Shown piece after piece: positions 1 through 8,418 of a DNA stretch of 38,258 nt. Every line of letters begins with the position of its first letter. Position 1 is the first letter of the stretch. Both the position numbers and the translations under genes were made by a program. The notes beneath the pieces were generated by a model. That model was not told the DNA's origin. It made no database searches and saw only the letters and a program-made list of their open reading frames with translations. The stretch is from Candidatus Wolfebacteria bacterium (GTDB lineage Bacteria > Patescibacteriota > Minisyncoccia > Phycocordibacterales > EsbW-18), in assembly GCA_022616195.1 (NCBI GenBank), contig JAKEFG010000016.1, positions 1 through 38,258 on the forward strand. The letters run 5' to 3'.

Positions 1-1
1 C

Positions 2-136
2 CGAACCGTGCATACCATCCCTGCGTTTGCCTGTGCGCTGAGACAGTACGTTCCGTACTACAACACCGAGCGGCTCCATATGGGCATCAATTACCAGACA
101 CCCGTCGAAATACTCGCGGTGGTTCCAAGGTCTTGA
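2..136 (+). CDS. DDE transposase, C-terminal fragment (5' end outside window)
   Basis: The reading frame is open from base 2 to a TGA at 134-136 and gives 44 residues. They contain YYNTERLHMGINYQTP, the usual C-terminal end of IS3/IS481-type integrase-core transposases (a YN.ERPH..L...TP-like motif). The catalytic residues lie outside the window, so activity cannot be judged. The gene converges on dnaJ with only 16 bp between the stop codons. It was too short and too truncated for a family assignment beyond the rve/DDE superfamily. Confidence 0.75.
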   Translation, partial: RTVHTIPAFACALRQYVPYYNTERLHMGINYQTPVEILAVVPRS

Positions 137-152
137 ATACTAAACGGTGGGA

Positions 153-1241
153 TTAGATCCCCTCTTCTTTGAGCTCTTCAATGAGTTTCTGGGCCTTCCG
201 AGACAATTTCCCCGGCAACTCTATCTTAATCGTGATGAGAAGGTCGCCTCGTCTGCCACTCTCAACCGGCACCCCTTTGCCTTTCACGCGCAGTATCTCG
301 CCGTGTGAGACCCCTGCCGGCACTTTCACGTCCAACGCACCATCAAGCGTCTGTACACCATACGTGGCGCCCAAGAGTGCATCCGAGAGTTTTACATTGA
401 GATCCATGAGCAGGTCCGACCTCCCTTTCCTGAACACGGGGTGCTTGCGAACGTGCACTTTGACATAGAGATCACCCGGTGCCCCGCCGGCAATCGCTTC
501 GCCCGCGCCGGTAAGCCGAATCATTTCGCCATTTTCAATGCCGGGCGGAATGGTGATAGCGATTTCCTCCTGCTTGCGTGTAACACCCCCCCCCTTGCAC
601 TCCACACACTCTTTTTCGGGCATCTTGCCACGTCCATGGCACTTTGTGCATGTTGAGACTGTTGAAAACGTGCCGATGAACGACTGCCGTGTTTCATGTA
701 TTTTTCCTTGACCGTTACATGTTGGGCACGTTTTCATATTACTTCCAGGTTCGGCACCGCTACCGCTACAATGTCCACATATGGAGTGTTTGGTAAGAAT
801 CACCTCACGTTTGGTGCCAAACACCGCATCCTTGAAATCAATCTCCAGGTCAATGGAAATGTCGTGTCCGCGCCGCTCGCGTTGCCGTCCGCCAGCAAAA
901 ATATCACCAAACCCGCTGAAGATATCGCCGAGGTCAAACTCCACGCCACCTTGTGTGCCAAAACCCTGTGCAAAATTGGAAAAGTCAAAACCCTCAAACC
1001 CGGAAGCTCCTTGTCCTCTACCCCCGGCGCCTGAGAACACACGACCATATGCATCGTACTCGGCGCGTTTCTTGTCGTTCGAGAGCACGGAATACGCCTC
1101 GTTCACCTCCTTGAATTTTGTCTCGTCCCCGCCCTGTTTATCGGGGTGATACTTATGGGCGAGTTTGCGAAATGCTTTCTTTACGTCATCTTTCGACGCT
1201 TTCTTTTCTACCCCCAATATCTGATAGTAATCCTTACTCAT
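153..1241 (-). CDS. dnaJ: Chaperone protein DnaJ (Hsp40)
   Basis: Co-chaperone that delivers unfolded proteins to DnaK and stimulates its ATPase. The 362 residues show the full type-I layout: a J domain at the N-terminus with HPD at residues 32-34, a Gly/Phe-rich stretch (about 70-120), four zinc-binding CxxCxGxG-type motifs ([32 protein letters not shown]) and a C-terminal substrate-binding and dimerisation region. The length is typical of the family. The gene is separated from dnaK by three surface-protein genes and has its own promoter (1315-1342). The leader between contains two GC-rich hairpins. The ATG has no free Shine-Dalgarno; the only G-rich stretch is inside a hairpin arm. Confidence 0.97.
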   Translation of the reverse strand: MSKDYYQILGVEKKASKDDVKKAFRKLAHKYHPDKQGGDETKFKEVNEAYSVLSNDKKRAEYDAYGRVFSGAGGRGQGASGFEGFDFSNFAQGFGTQGGVEFDLGDIFSGFGDIFAGGRQRERRGHDISIDLEIDFKDAVFGTKREVILTKHSICGHCSGSGAEPGSNMKTCPTCNGQGKIHETRQSFIGTFSTVSTCTKCHGRGKMPEKECVECKGGGVTRKQEEIAITIPPGIENGEMIRLTGAGEAIAGGAPGDLYVKVHVRKHPVFRKGRSDLLMDLNVKLSDALLGATYGVQTLDGALDVKVPAGVSHGEILRVKGKGVPVESGRRGDLLITIKIELPGKLSRKAQKLIEELKEEGI

Positions 1242-1245
1242 ATGT

Positions 1246-1298
1246 TTTGTAGCCCCGACGCTTCAGTCGGGGTCCCGACCAGGGCGTCGGGATAGTTT
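1246..1298 (-). repeat. Two tandem GC-rich hairpins in the dnaJ leader
   Basis: Two adjacent inverted repeats lie just upstream of the dnaJ start: CCCCGAC-gcttca-GTCGGGG and TCCCGAC-cagggc-GTCGGGA (plus sense). Both would fold in the dnaJ mRNA. The same CCCCGAC/GTCGGGG arms occur in a nested palindrome inside smc (25196-25239), so this may be a small mobile palindromic element. A T-run follows on the plus strand, so the second hairpin could also act as a plus-strand terminator for transcription entering from the left. Confidence 0.6.
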
Positions 1299-1314
1299 TT
1301 TGACATACCGCACT

Positions 1315-1342
1315 ATTGTACACGTTTCAGAGCCACAATCAA
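1315..1342 (-). promoter_or_regulatory. Probable dnaJ promoter
   Basis: On the minus strand TTGATT (1342-1337) is followed after 16 bp by TACAAT (1320-1315), close to the sigma70-type consensus. It is about 75 bp upstream of the dnaJ ATG, so it would give a leader that contains the two hairpins. No CIRCE (HrcA) operator was seen. Confidence 0.5.
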
Positions 1343-1372
1343 GCCTGAAAAGATTTACCCATGAAAAACAAC

Positions 1373-2017
1373 CTACTGTTGAGATGACTCTGAGTAGTTG
1401 ATAGTGAGAAGTGTTGCAACAGAGAAGACAACGTGGAATGGTTTGCAGTAAATGACGACAGAGTTGTAATTGTGCGCGCCGATACCTGGAGGAATCTCGT
1501 AGTTCTGGTTCCCGCGGTTGCCTTTGAGTTCACCGAGGTCAACGTATTCGCCCAAGTCATCGCTTCCTGAGGGCGTCGGGTTCTCTGCAAGAAAGACGTG
1601 GAGGTCGGGACCGTTCGTTACCATGAAATTCTCAAGGCGGAGCACCTGAGCACCCCCCTCCTCAAACTCATACACCTGCGCCATACCGCTCCCTTGGTGA
1701 AAACTGTCGGCATCCGTGAAATCGCCCTCCGCAACAAGCATCGGCAATGAGCCGTTCGTCGGGGCATCTTCCATCACCGTGTCAGGCATCTCTTCTGCTG
1801 TCGTGGTGTCAGACACCGTAGCTACGTTGATCTGCACTTCAACAGGAACTCCCTCGTCTTCTTTAAGGGATGTCTCCACGGGCTCTCCATCTCGCGACAC
1901 AAGAAATGGCTCATTGACCTCCCTATTCAGAACAAGCGGGGAGACAAAATACCACAACAGGGCAAGAATTGCGATACTACCGATTACCCAGAGCGCTGTT
2001 TTCATAATGAGTCTCAT
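1373..2017 (-). CDS. Membrane-anchored DM13-domain protein
   Basis: 214 residues from the ATG at 2017. A membrane segment lies near the N-terminus (TALWVIGSIAILALLWYFV), then an acidic linker, then a C-terminal DM13-like domain with the VLRLENFMVTNGPDLHVFL and YVDLGELKGNRGNQNYEIP motifs. DM13 domains are found in surface proteins and have been proposed to take part in redox or electron transfer. The chosen start overlaps the stop of the upstream gene (ATGA, 2014-2017) and has a GGGG 8 nt upstream, which suggests translational coupling. Longer in-frame starts up to 2092 would overlap the neighbour by about 80 nt and look less likely. The protein is probably anchored with its domain outside the cell. 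Confidence 0.8.
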   Translation of the reverse strand: MRLIMKTALWVIGSIAILALLWYFVSPLVLNREVNEPFLVSRDGEPVETSLKEDEGVPVEVQINVATVSDTTTAEEMPDTVMEDAPTNGSLPMLVAEGDFTDADSFHQGSGMAQVYEFEEGGAQVLRLENFMVTNGPDLHVFLAENPTPSGSDDLGEYVDLGELKGNRGNQNYEIPPGIGAHNYNSVVIYCKPFHVVFSVATLLTINYSESSQQ

Positions 2018-2433
2018 CGTATCCCCGTATCGCACAATACCACTGTTTCTGTAAACGTACCCTCTGTGACGGCCACGGTTGTACTGTCGCATAACGGGTA
2101 CGGCGTCCCTCCTTGGGGAGCCACAGTATATGTTCCGGGGGCAAGCGGAATTTCAAACTTCCCTTCAGCGTTTGAGGTGATAATAGCAAGCGGATTATTG
2201 GAACCGAGGCGAAAAATTTCTATGGTTGTATTGTATGGTTTGTCAGGACACGGTACGCCTGCCTGAACGACAGGGCATTGCGGACCAAGCGTAACGGTGC
2301 CTCTGATGCCCGAGGTAACCTCGGTACCACCCGGTTCGACTATCGGTGCAAACACCTCTCTACTCTTGGTGAAAAATACACCAGCAAGGATGCCGAGAGC
2401 AATAACAACAAGAATAAAATACCATCCACGCAT
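2014..2433 (-). CDS. Membrane-anchored protein with a prealbumin/carboxypeptidase-regulatory-like domain
   Basis: 139 residues from the ATG at 2433. An N-terminal membrane anchor (WYFILVVIALGILAGVFF) precedes one beta-sandwich domain with GIRGTVTLGPQCPVVQAGVPC and a FEIPLAPGTYTV core. These are typical of the carboxypeptidase regulatory-like or CNA-B folds of bacterial surface proteins. It forms a two-gene unit with the DM13 protein through an ATGA overlap. An extended -10 box lies 8 nt upstream of the ATG, which supports this start and a leaderless transcript. A GTG at 2451 is a less likely alternative. The exact function is unknown. Confidence 0.7.
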   Translation of the reverse strand: MRGWYFILVVIALGILAGVFFTKSREVFAPIVEPGGTEVTSGIRGTVTLGPQCPVVQAGVPCPDKPYNTTIEIFRLGSNNPLAIITSNAEGKFEIPLAPGTYTVAPQGGTPYPLCDSTTVAVTEGTFTETVVLCDTGIR

Positions 2434-2441
2434 ACACAGCA

Positions 2442-2450
2442 AGTATACCA
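2442..2450 (-). promoter_or_regulatory. Extended -10 promoter, leaderless start
   Basis: Minus strand TGG-TATACT ends 8 nt before the ATG at 2433. The same arrangement is seen in front of alaS, smc, rnhB and thrS. Confidence 0.45.
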
Positions 2451-2510
2451 CAGCGCCAGCGGACAGTCGTCCGCGGGGTGCTGGGTTGAAGTGGGGCGCG
2501 CGGAGCGCGG

Positions 2511-2723
2511 TTACGCCGAAGCTGGAGCCGGCCTGAACTGGGCGCGCGCGACATGGTGCAACTCGGGTACCTCGTCACTCTGACGATCCCGTTGGCGTCC
2601 GCTGAGACAGAGGCGCTCCGCTGAATCGTCGGGGCACTCCCCGCCCGCGGCGCAATCCTCGCATAGACACCCCGCCAGACTTACCTGATCCAACTCCCCC
2701 ATCCGTTGCACGATACGCAACAT
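2511..2723 (-). CDS. Small Cys-containing orphan protein
   Basis: 70 residues that I do not recognise. It has a cysteine cluster (C19, C21, C24, C30, C39) in GCLCEDCAAGGECP that could bind a metal. The C-terminal half is Arg/Gln-rich and polar. The start is set by a strong Shine-Dalgarno (AAGGAG, 6 nt before the ATG). A TTGACC-18-TAGTGT promoter lies upstream at 2763-2792. This architecture matches the other orphan genes at 7026, 9952 and 26378 and sets them apart from the leaderless housekeeping genes. The DNA is GC-rich relative to its neighbours. Coding status is inferred from these signals only. Confidence 0.45.
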   Translation of the reverse strand: MLRIVQRMGELDQVSLAGCLCEDCAAGGECPDDSAERLCLSGRQRDRQSDEVPELHHVARAQFRPAPASA

Positions 2724-2762
2724 GGTCCTCTCCTTCTCCCCAGAGGGAAACAGTTCCATTAC

Positions 2763-2792
2763 ACACTACACCAATCGCGCGGCAGTGGTCAA
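2763..2792 (-). promoter_or_regulatory. Promoter of the small orphan gene at 2511-2723
   Basis: TTGACC (2792-2787), an 18-bp spacer and TAGTGT (2768-2763) on the minus strand, 40 bp before the ATG with the AAGGAG site. The rest of 2793-2987 shows no supported feature. Confidence 0.4.
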
Positions 2793-2987
2793 CTCACGCT
2801 TCTATTTCGTTTAATCAAACGGATCAAAGTCGCAGAGACGCACATCACCCTGCCAGCACCTGCCCAAGAATTCATACGAGTTTATCCGTCGTACGCCTTC
2901 CAAGTCGGTGTGCGGCCACGTACGCACAAAACCGAGTACAACTACCGCGACAACTATGATTACTACTATCCGCAACCACATAGTGTA

Positions 2988-4193
2988 TTACTTGTGAACG
3001 AGAGAAATAATCCACTGGACAATTTTCCAGAGCACAACCAGTCCAATAACAACAAGTGCAATGAATACCGTCATCTGCATCCATACGGGAGTGCCCTCTT
3101 TTGATGTGGAGCGTTCCTTGTCACTCTCATCGCCCCCCTCACGGCTCGGAATAAACTTTTCGACAAAGGCAGTAACCCTGCTGTCTGTTGGTACCTCCCA
3201 AACACTGTCGTCCTCGGCTGTCTCTGGCACAGTTGCTTCTTCAACTATCTGTGCATCTCCCGACCCAACCACAACGGCGACCGCCGAGCGGAGTGGCAAA
3301 CCGGAGAGCCGAATATCTTCTTCCGACAGCATCCCCTCGGCTTCCACCTTAGAGACATTGACTTGAAATGTCGTGTCGTCGCGGAGTTCCTTGCCCATAA
3401 GGTACGTCACGAGAACTGTTTTAGATGTGCCCGCGGGAACAATAGCGTCGGTGGCAACGGTAAGTTCCGCGCCATCGCCGCGATACTCTCCCGTTCCCCA
3501 CACAACGTCTCTCCCGTCTGTGTAGAACCCATCGTTTCCCCTGTCTTCAGCGATGATCACCTGTTCTATGGATTTATGGTCGCTCACCGTACCGCGCGCC
3601 TGCAGAATAAACGAAGTAATACGGAGGTCTTCAAGGTCATCGGCAAAAATTCGCAGAACAAGAAGTGTGACGAATGGGTCGTCCTTGAGCACACGCCATC
3701 GTAATTCTTCATCGGGGTCGGGGTTGCGGCTCCCGAGACGCACGCTTCCGGCACCCTTGTTGATGACCGTAAAGCCCGTGCCGCTTTTGTCAGCAACACA
3801 GTCCTCGTCTTCGTCATATTCTTTATTACCATCACTATCAAGCACGACATCGTACTCGCCCTCGTCAAGTTCATGAGTCCAAACGCGCGAGAGTGGTACT
3901 TCGCCGTCCGCATCAACCTTGATGCTCTCAACGGTTCCAGAGACATCCGTGAGTACTGTCTCGTCCTTCCACGTACCGCGGTCGTTCACCACAAAGACCT
4001 CTACGTGTGTGCCCGCGGCGGCTTCACAGATGCCGGAAATATAGATATCTTCATCAGTAGTTACCGTCTCAATACGAAGGCCGTTCTCATTTACCGCATT
4101 GATGTTCTCGGTGAGCGCCTCAACTAAAAAGACAGGTATGGAGAACAAGGTCATGAACACACTCGCCAAAAAAAATGTGTGAAGCCGCCACAT
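2988..4193 (-). CDS. Secreted or surface protein anchored by a C-terminal membrane helix
   Basis: About 401 residues from the ATG at 4193; a TTG at 4229 would add 12 residues. An N-terminal signal-like segment (FFLASVFMTLFSIPVFLVEA) is followed by beta-rich, acidic extracellular sequence with an Asp/Glu-rich, calcium-site-like stretch (SDGNKEYDEDEDC). A Ser/Glu-rich linker precedes a C-terminal membrane helix (MTVFIALVVIGLVVLWKIV). I do not recognise the family. The overall layout (signal, beta domains, linker, C-terminal anchor) is that of a cell-surface protein. It lies between dnaK and the other two surface genes, all on the minus strand. Confidence 0.7.
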   Translation of the reverse strand: MWRLHTFFLASVFMTLFSIPVFLVEALTENINAVNENGLRIETVTTDEDIYISGICEAAAGTHVEVFVVNDRGTWKDETVLTDVSGTVESIKVDADGEVPLSRVWTHELDEGEYDVVLDSDGNKEYDEDEDCVADKSGTGFTVINKGAGSVRLGSRNPDPDEELRWRVLKDDPFVTLLVLRIFADDLEDLRITSFILQARGTVSDHKSIEQVIIAEDRGNDGFYTDGRDVVWGTGEYRGDGAELTVATDAIVPAGTSKTVLVTYLMGKELRDDTTFQVNVSKVEAEGMLSEEDIRLSGLPLRSAVAVVVGSGDAQIVEEATVPETAEDDSVWEVPTDSRVTAFVEKFIPSREGGDESDKERSTSKEGTPVWMQMTVFIALVVIGLVVLWKIVQWIISLVHK

Positions 4194-4290
4194 GGCATTT
4201 GACACTAGCCTAATATTCGGTTGACGCAACTTCGGTCACCGTTCCATAGTCAAGAGCAATGTCCCCGCACCGATGTAGTTAGGGACGCGG

Positions 4291-6264
4291 TCAGCTTTTA
4301 TCTTCGTCCTTCTTGTCGTCCTTTCCGTCCTGCGGCCGAGGCTCGTCACTTCGTTCCTCGGCTTCTGTGTCGCGCACGTTTCCCTCCCTGCCGCTAGCGC
4401 TCTGGGCATCGCTTTGTCCCTGGGCTGATTGTGCCATATGCTGCCCAATTTTCTGCATCTCCTGTGACAGTTCCTCCGTCGCCTTTTTAATCGCTTCCAT
4501 ATCATTGCCGTCTTTGACTTTTTTCACTGCTTCAATCTTCTCCTGGACACCTTTTTTCACATCTTCTGGTATCTTTACTTGTCCTGAGCCTGCCGAAGGA
4601 TCACCCGCATCCTTGAGCGCTTTCTCGGCAACGATAAGCACCTGCTCGGCGAGGTTGCGCGTATCTATCGTTTCTTTCTTTTTTTTATCCTCGTCGGCGT
4701 GCGCTTCCGCGTCTTTCTTCATCCGCTCTATCTCCGCGTCCGAGAGTGCCGAGCTGCCCTCAATACGAATACTCTGCTCCTTGCCGCTCGCCTTGTCCTT
4801 GGCTTTGACGGTGAGGATGCCGTTGGCATCAATGTCAAAAGTCACCTCAACCTGCGGAACGCCGCGCGGCGAGGGCGGAATGCCGTCCAGAATGAATCGC
4901 CCGAGCGACTTGTTGTCCGTCGCCAAGGGGCGCTCGCCCTGTACCACATGAATCTCCACCGAGGTCTGATTGTCCGCCGCGGTTGAGAATACTTGCGACT
5001 TGCTCGCCGGAACCGTCGTGTTCTTGTCAATCAACTTGGTCGCGACACCGCCCAAGGTCTCAATACCGAGCGAGAGCGGAATAACATCAAGCAGGAGCAC
5101 ATCCTTCACGTCGCCCTGAAAGATGCCCGCCTGAATCGCCGCGCCCGCCGCCACCACCTCGTCGGGGTTGATGCTCTTGTTGGGCTCTTTGCCGAAAAGT
5201 TCTTTGACCGCGCTCTGTATCGCGGGCATTCTGGTCTGCCCTCCGACGAGGACAATCTCGTCAATATCCTTGAGCTCAAAGGGCGAGTCGGCCATCACCT
5301 GCTTGGTGATTTCAATGGAGCGGTCAATATAGTCCTTGGCGAGCTCCTCAAGCTTGGAGCGTGAAAGTTTGAGCAAGAGGTGCTGGGGACCCTCCGCACC
5401 GGAAGTGATGAACGGGATGTTGATTTCCGTTTCCGCAGTCGTGGAGAGTTCGTGCTTTGCTTTCTCCGCCGCTTCGTCCAGACGCTGAAGCGCGAGCGGG
5501 TCCTTGGAGATGTCAATGCCGGAGGTTTTCTTGAACTCGTCAATGAGCCAGCGGATGATGCGTTGGTCAATATCGCGCCCGCCCATGTGGCTGTCGCCGC
5601 CGGTTGCTTTCACTTCAACAGAGTTTTCACCTTCTTCGCTAGTACCCACTTCCAAAACCGAAATGTCAAAGGTGCCGCCGCCGAAGTCGTAGACCACGAT
5701 CTGCTCGTTCTTGCGCTTGTTGAAGCCATACGCGAGCGCCGCGGCTGTCGGCTCGTTGATGATGCGCTTTACCTCAAGCCCCGCGATTTTGCCCGCGTCC
5801 TTGGTCGCCTTGCGCTGTGAATCGTTGAAGTATGCCGGCACCGTGATGACCGCCTCGGTGATTTTCTCGCCGAGCTTTGCCTCCGCATCCGTCTTGAGTT
5901 TGCCTAAAATCATCGCCGAGACCTCCTCGGGGCTGTACTCCCTGTCATTCATCTTGACCCGCACGCCGCCGTCGGACGCCGCCACAATGTCGTAGGGTGC
6001 CTGCGCAATTTCTCGCTTCACCGTTTCCTCATTCGCCTTATGACCCATGAGGCGCTTGATGCCGTAGATGGTATTTTTTGGGTTGGTAACCGCTTGACGC
6101 TTCGCTATGAGCCCCACGAGACGTTCGCCCGTCTTGGAGATAGCCACCACAGAAGGCGTCGTGCGGTTCCCTTCCGCATTCTCAATGATGCGCGGCTCGC
6201 CGCCTTCAATGACCGCCATTGCGGAGTTCGTCGTACCTAGGTCAATACCCAAAATCTTACTCAT
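4291..6264 (-). CDS. dnaK: Chaperone protein DnaK (Hsp70)
   Basis: 657 residues. The ATPase domain starts with [15 protein letters not shown] and carries the phosphate and connector motifs ([30 protein letters not shown]). The substrate-binding domain (about 390-500) has the conserved [14 protein letters not shown] linker-proximal region. A helical lid and an Asp/Lys-rich tail follow. The protein folds and refolds clients with DnaJ and GrpE. grpE ends 31 bp upstream on the same strand. The lid contains an unusual GDPSAGSGQ segment (about residues 554-561), encoded by a small repeat shared with alaS (see 4580-4602). The usual C-terminal EEVD-like tail is replaced by a charged low-complexity tail. 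Confidence 0.98.
   Translation of the reverse strand: MSKILGIDLGTTNSAMAVIEGGEPRIIENAEGNRTTPSVVAISKTGERLVGLIAKRQAVTNPKNTIYGIKRLMGHKANEETVKREIAQAPYDIVAASDGGVRVKMNDREYSPEEVSAMILGKLKTDAEAKLGEKITEAVITVPAYFNDSQRKATKDAGKIAGLEVKRIINEPTAAALAYGFNKRKNEQIVVYDFGGGTFDISVLEVGTSEEGENSVEVKATGGDSHMGGRDIDQRIIRWLIDEFKKTSGIDISKDPLALQRLDEAAEKAKHELSTTAETEINIPFITSGAEGPQHLLLKLSRSKLEELAKDYIDRSIEITKQVMADSPFELKDIDEIVLVGGQTRMPAIQSAVKELFGKEPNKSINPDEVVAAGAAIQAGIFQGDVKDVLLLDVIPLSLGIETLGGVATKLIDKNTTVPASKSQVFSTAADNQTSVEIHVVQGERPLATDNKSLGRFILDGIPPSPRGVPQVEVTFDIDANGILTVKAKDKASGKEQSIRIEGSSALSDAEIERMKKDAEAHADEDKKKKETIDTRNLAEQVLIVAEKALKDAGDPSAGSGQVKIPEDVKKGVQEKIEAVKKVKDGNDMEAIKKATEELSQEMQKIGQHMAQSAQGQSDAQSASGREGNVRDTEAEERSDEPRPQDGKDDKKDEDKS
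4580..4602. repeat. Small repeat inserted in frame in dnaK
   Basis: Plus-sense TGTCCTGAGC-CTGCC-GAAGGATC. The outer parts TGTCCTGAGC and GAAGGATC recur in alaS at 18060-18089 with a different, palindromic centre. In dnaK it encodes the atypical GDPSAGSGQ segment without breaking the frame. Confidence 0.65.
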
Positions 6265-6294
6265 ATTTCGTAAAGTTTAACTGACAACTACAAA

Positions 6295-6909
6295 CTACTT
6301 TGTAAACTCACCGACGTGGACTTTCGGTGCGCGGATTATTTTACCACCAAGCTCGTACCCTTTCTGTACCACTTCCACCACCACACCGTCCTTGTTTTTG
6401 TCCGCGACAGCGGTGCTCCCGATTGAGTCGTGTATGTTCGGATCAAACGGCTCGCTGAGAGGGTTGAGTTGCTTCACACCGTGCGCTTCAAGTGTGGAGA
6501 GGAGTTGTGCGTAAATATATTCCACCCCTTTCCGCCAGTTAGGGTCTCCTTTCTCCCACGCCACGGTGTCGCGGAACGCCATGTCAAAACTGTCCATTGC
6601 GGGCAACAATTCCTGTATGAAATCTTCCGTTGCAAACCGCGCAAAACGCTTCTTTTCTTCCTCCGCCTCGCGCTTGAAATTGATTAAGTCCGCCTTCGCC
6701 CGCTGCCATCCCGCGAGATATTCCTGCCTATCCTTCTGCGCTTGCTTCAGCTCCTCCCGTAATTTCTTTTCTCCCTTTCCTTTGAGTCCAGATACTGTGG
6801 TATCCTCCCCTTCCACTACAACATCATCGTACCGTGTTTCATCGTTGTCGCCTGCCCCGTTAGAAAACATTTTGCTATCGGGGTCAACGTGTTGATGCTT
6901 TTTCGTCAT
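6295..6909 (-). CDS. grpE: Nucleotide exchange factor GrpE
   Basis: 204 residues. A charged N-terminal extension is followed by a long coiled-coil helix (LKGKGEKKLREELKQAQKDR onward), then the four-helix and beta domain with FDPNIHDSIG and the C-terminal signature VVEVVQKGYELGGKIIRAPKV. GrpE dimers release ADP from DnaK. It is the first gene of the grpE-dnaK pair. A TATTAT sequence 8 nt before the ATG could be a leaderless -10 box. Confidence 0.96.
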   Translation of the reverse strand: MTKKHQHVDPDSKMFSNGAGDNDETRYDDVVVEGEDTTVSGLKGKGEKKLREELKQAQKDRQEYLAGWQRAKADLINFKREAEEEKKRFARFATEDFIQELLPAMDSFDMAFRDTVAWEKGDPNWRKGVEYIYAQLLSTLEAHGVKQLNPLSEPFDPNIHDSIGSTAVADKNKDGVVVEVVQKGYELGGKIIRAPKVHVGEFTK

Positions 6910-6949
6910 ATTTCAGCATAATAATAACATATTTTCTTTCTCTATGGGC

Positions 6950-6978
6950 TTGACAGTAAATCAATCATGTGATACCAT
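6950..6978 (+). promoter_or_regulatory. Promoter of the 7026 gene
   Basis: TTGACA (6950-6955), a 17-bp spacer and TACCAT (6973-6978). The transcript would have a leader of about 40 nt with a GAGGAG site (7011-7016) 9 nt before the ATG. Confidence 0.65.
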
Positions 6979-7025
6979 GTGGCTCGGAACAGAGACCACA
7001 AACCTGTCACGAGGAGACAACGACG

Positions 7026-7346
7026 ATGATCAAAATCTTGATGCTCTCCGAAGAGGGGCCCTCGGCCGGTGCCTCACGGGTCTTCGTGGAGTGCGCCAGA
7101 AGTGTCGATGGGAAGTCGGGGATGGGTATGGTCATCGCTGTCGACCGCTACCACATCCGCCTCTACGCGGGGGCCAACATCGCCCAGCGTCTCGCCGAGG
7201 CTATCGGCTGGTCGCTCGCCTCCCGCAATGGCGAGGCGGTGCTCGTCCTCACTGAGCCGCGCGGCAAGGATGTGCTCACGCGAATCGAGGAGATTCACAA
7301 CATCACGGAGAAGGTGATTCTCCGCTTTTGCCCCGAGTGCGCGTAG
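7026..7346 (+). CDS. Small orphan protein of unknown function
   Basis: 106 residues of no recognised family. It has alternating beta and helix character (MIKILMLSEEG at the N-terminus, VLVLTEP later) and ends in CPECA, a possible half of a zinc knuckle. The start is fixed by a GAGGAG site and the gene has a consensus-like promoter and a strong terminator, so it is a complete monocistronic unit. GC content is high compared with the flanking ribosomal and chaperone genes. It lies on the opposite strand between rpsI and grpE. Confidence 0.7.
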   Translation: MIKILMLSEEGPSAGASRVFVECARSVDGKSGMGMVIAVDRYHIRLYAGANIAQRLAEAIGWSLASRNGEAVLVLTEPRGKDVLTRIEEIHNITEKVILRFCPECA

Positions 7347-7369
7347 ACCTCAGATCTGACGAGAAGTGT

Positions 7370-7404
7370 ACGGGACCCCGCTAGAGGGTCCCGTAGTTGT
7401 TTTT
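7370..7404 (+). terminator. Rho-independent terminator of the 7026 gene
   Basis: A perfect 9-bp stem ACGGGACCC / GGGTCCCGT with a 7-nt loop, followed by a T-rich tract ending in TTTT. Confidence 0.85.
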
Positions 7405-7469
7405 ATGCAACTAACGTTTCGACCAATGCGGCGTCGCTTCGCTCCTTGAGAACCCACGGTTCATTCAAC

Positions 7470-7523
7470 GTCCCGCCCATAGCGGGACTGCTCTCCTCCA
7501 CGGGAGACCAACGTGTTCTCCCG
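7470..7523. repeat. Two hairpins downstream of rpsI
   Basis: GTCCCGC-ccata-GCGGGAC (7470-7488) and CGGGAGA-ccaacgtgt-TCTCCCG (7501-7523) lie between the plus-strand terminator and the rpsI stop. They may end or protect the rpsI transcript, but no T-run follows on the minus strand. Confidence 0.5.
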
Positions 7524-7550
7524 GCCCCACTCCGCCCCAATGAAGCAATA

Positions 7551-7958
7551 CTATCGTTTGCTCCATTGTGGGGCACGACGCGCTTTCTTGAGTCCAAATT
7601 TCTTGCGCTCTACCACGCGTGGGTCGCGTTTGAGATACCCCGCTTTCTTCAATGCCGGACGAAACTCTGTATTGTATTTGATAAGTGCGCGGGCAAGGCC
7701 GAGACGAATTGCCTCTGCCTGTGCTGTCTGCCCGCCACCCGATACTTTTACTGAAACAGTCGGCTGTTTTACCGTGATTCCCTCAACTGCAAGCGGGGCC
7801 TGTGCTACCAGCGCAAGGCGCGTTACCTGAAAATACTCGTCAAGTTTTCTGTCGTTTACGGTAACCGCCTTGCCTTCATCGGGCGTCATGCGGACGCGCG
7901 CAACCGCTTCCTTTCGGCGTCCGATACCCTCAAAATACTTTGTTTCTTTTGCTGCCAT
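7551..7958 (-). CDS. rpsI: 30S ribosomal protein S9
   Basis: 135 residues. It has the S9 core KYFEGIGRRKEAVARVRM and VSGGGQTAQAEAIRLGLARAL, and the basic C-terminal tail ending APQWSKR, which reaches the decoding centre. It follows rplM by 3 bp in the usual rplM-rpsI pair and ends the ribosomal cluster. Confidence 0.97.
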   Translation of the reverse strand: MAAKETKYFEGIGRRKEAVARVRMTPDEGKAVTVNDRKLDEYFQVTRLALVAQAPLAVEGITVKQPTVSVKVSGGGQTAQAEAIRLGLARALIKYNTEFRPALKKAGYLKRDPRVVERKKFGLKKARRAPQWSKR

Positions 7959-7961
7959 AAA

Positions 7962-8330
7962 TTATTCTTCAATGCGCAGGCGTTGCATCATATCTTTACG
8001 CAACTTGTTGTCCGGAAGCATACCATATACCGCACGGCGAATGAGCTCGCCGTATCCTTTTGTGGCAATAACGTGCTCCATCGTCTCGCGCTTAAAACCG
8101 CCGGGGTGATGCGAGTGGCGGTTGTAGGTTGTTCCAAGACGCTTCTTGCTTGTTAAAAGAAGTCCCGAAGCATTCGTCACTTTCACCGACACATCCGGCG
8201 CTTGGTGTCGTACGAACGCGGGCGTATCCTTGCCGCGAAGAATTGTTGCAATTTCTCCGGCGAGACGTCCGAGCACTTTGCCGCTCGCGTCTATCTCGTG
8301 CGTATATGTTTTTGTAATGTCTGTAGTCAT
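7962..8330 (-). CDS. rplM: 50S ribosomal protein L13
   Basis: 122 residues from the ATG at 8330 (MTTDITKTYTHEIDASGKVL). The L13 core VLGRLAGEIATILRGKD and the YNRHSHHPGGFK and YGMLPDNKLRKDMMQRL segments are clear. L13 is an early-assembly protein of the large subunit. Two palindromes (8355-8375 and 8385-8418) separate it from rplQ. Confidence 0.96.
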   Translation of the reverse strand: MTTDITKTYTHEIDASGKVLGRLAGEIATILRGKDTPAFVRHQAPDVSVKVTNASGLLLTSKKRLGTTYNRHSHHPGGFKRETMEHVIATKGYGELIRRAVYGMLPDNKLRKDMMQRLRIEE

Positions 8331-8354
8331 GGTGTTATGCCGAGAACCCGGCCA

Positions 8355-8418
8355 CACTTTTGCTCCGCAAAAGTGGGCGGGTCAAGTATGTTGTTGTCAC
8401 TTCGCTCTGCAACATACT
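8355..8418. repeat. Two palindromes between rplQ and rplM
   Basis: CACTTTTGC-tcc-GCAAAAGTG (8355-8375) and AGTATGTTG-(16 nt)-CAACATACT (8385-8418). The second overlaps the rplQ stop codon. They could be RNA processing or stability elements. No T-tract is present, so they are not classical terminators. Confidence 0.6.

Noticed and set aside
2872-3084. Short Cys-rich minus ORF (70 codons)
   Set aside because: It overlaps the 3' end of the surface-protein gene in another frame and has no start signals.
7470-7488. Stray array unit (GTCCCGC/GCGGGAC hairpin like the inner stem at 33917-33933)
   Set aside because: It lacks the 12-nt strands and outer arms, so it is a simple hairpin near gene ends.
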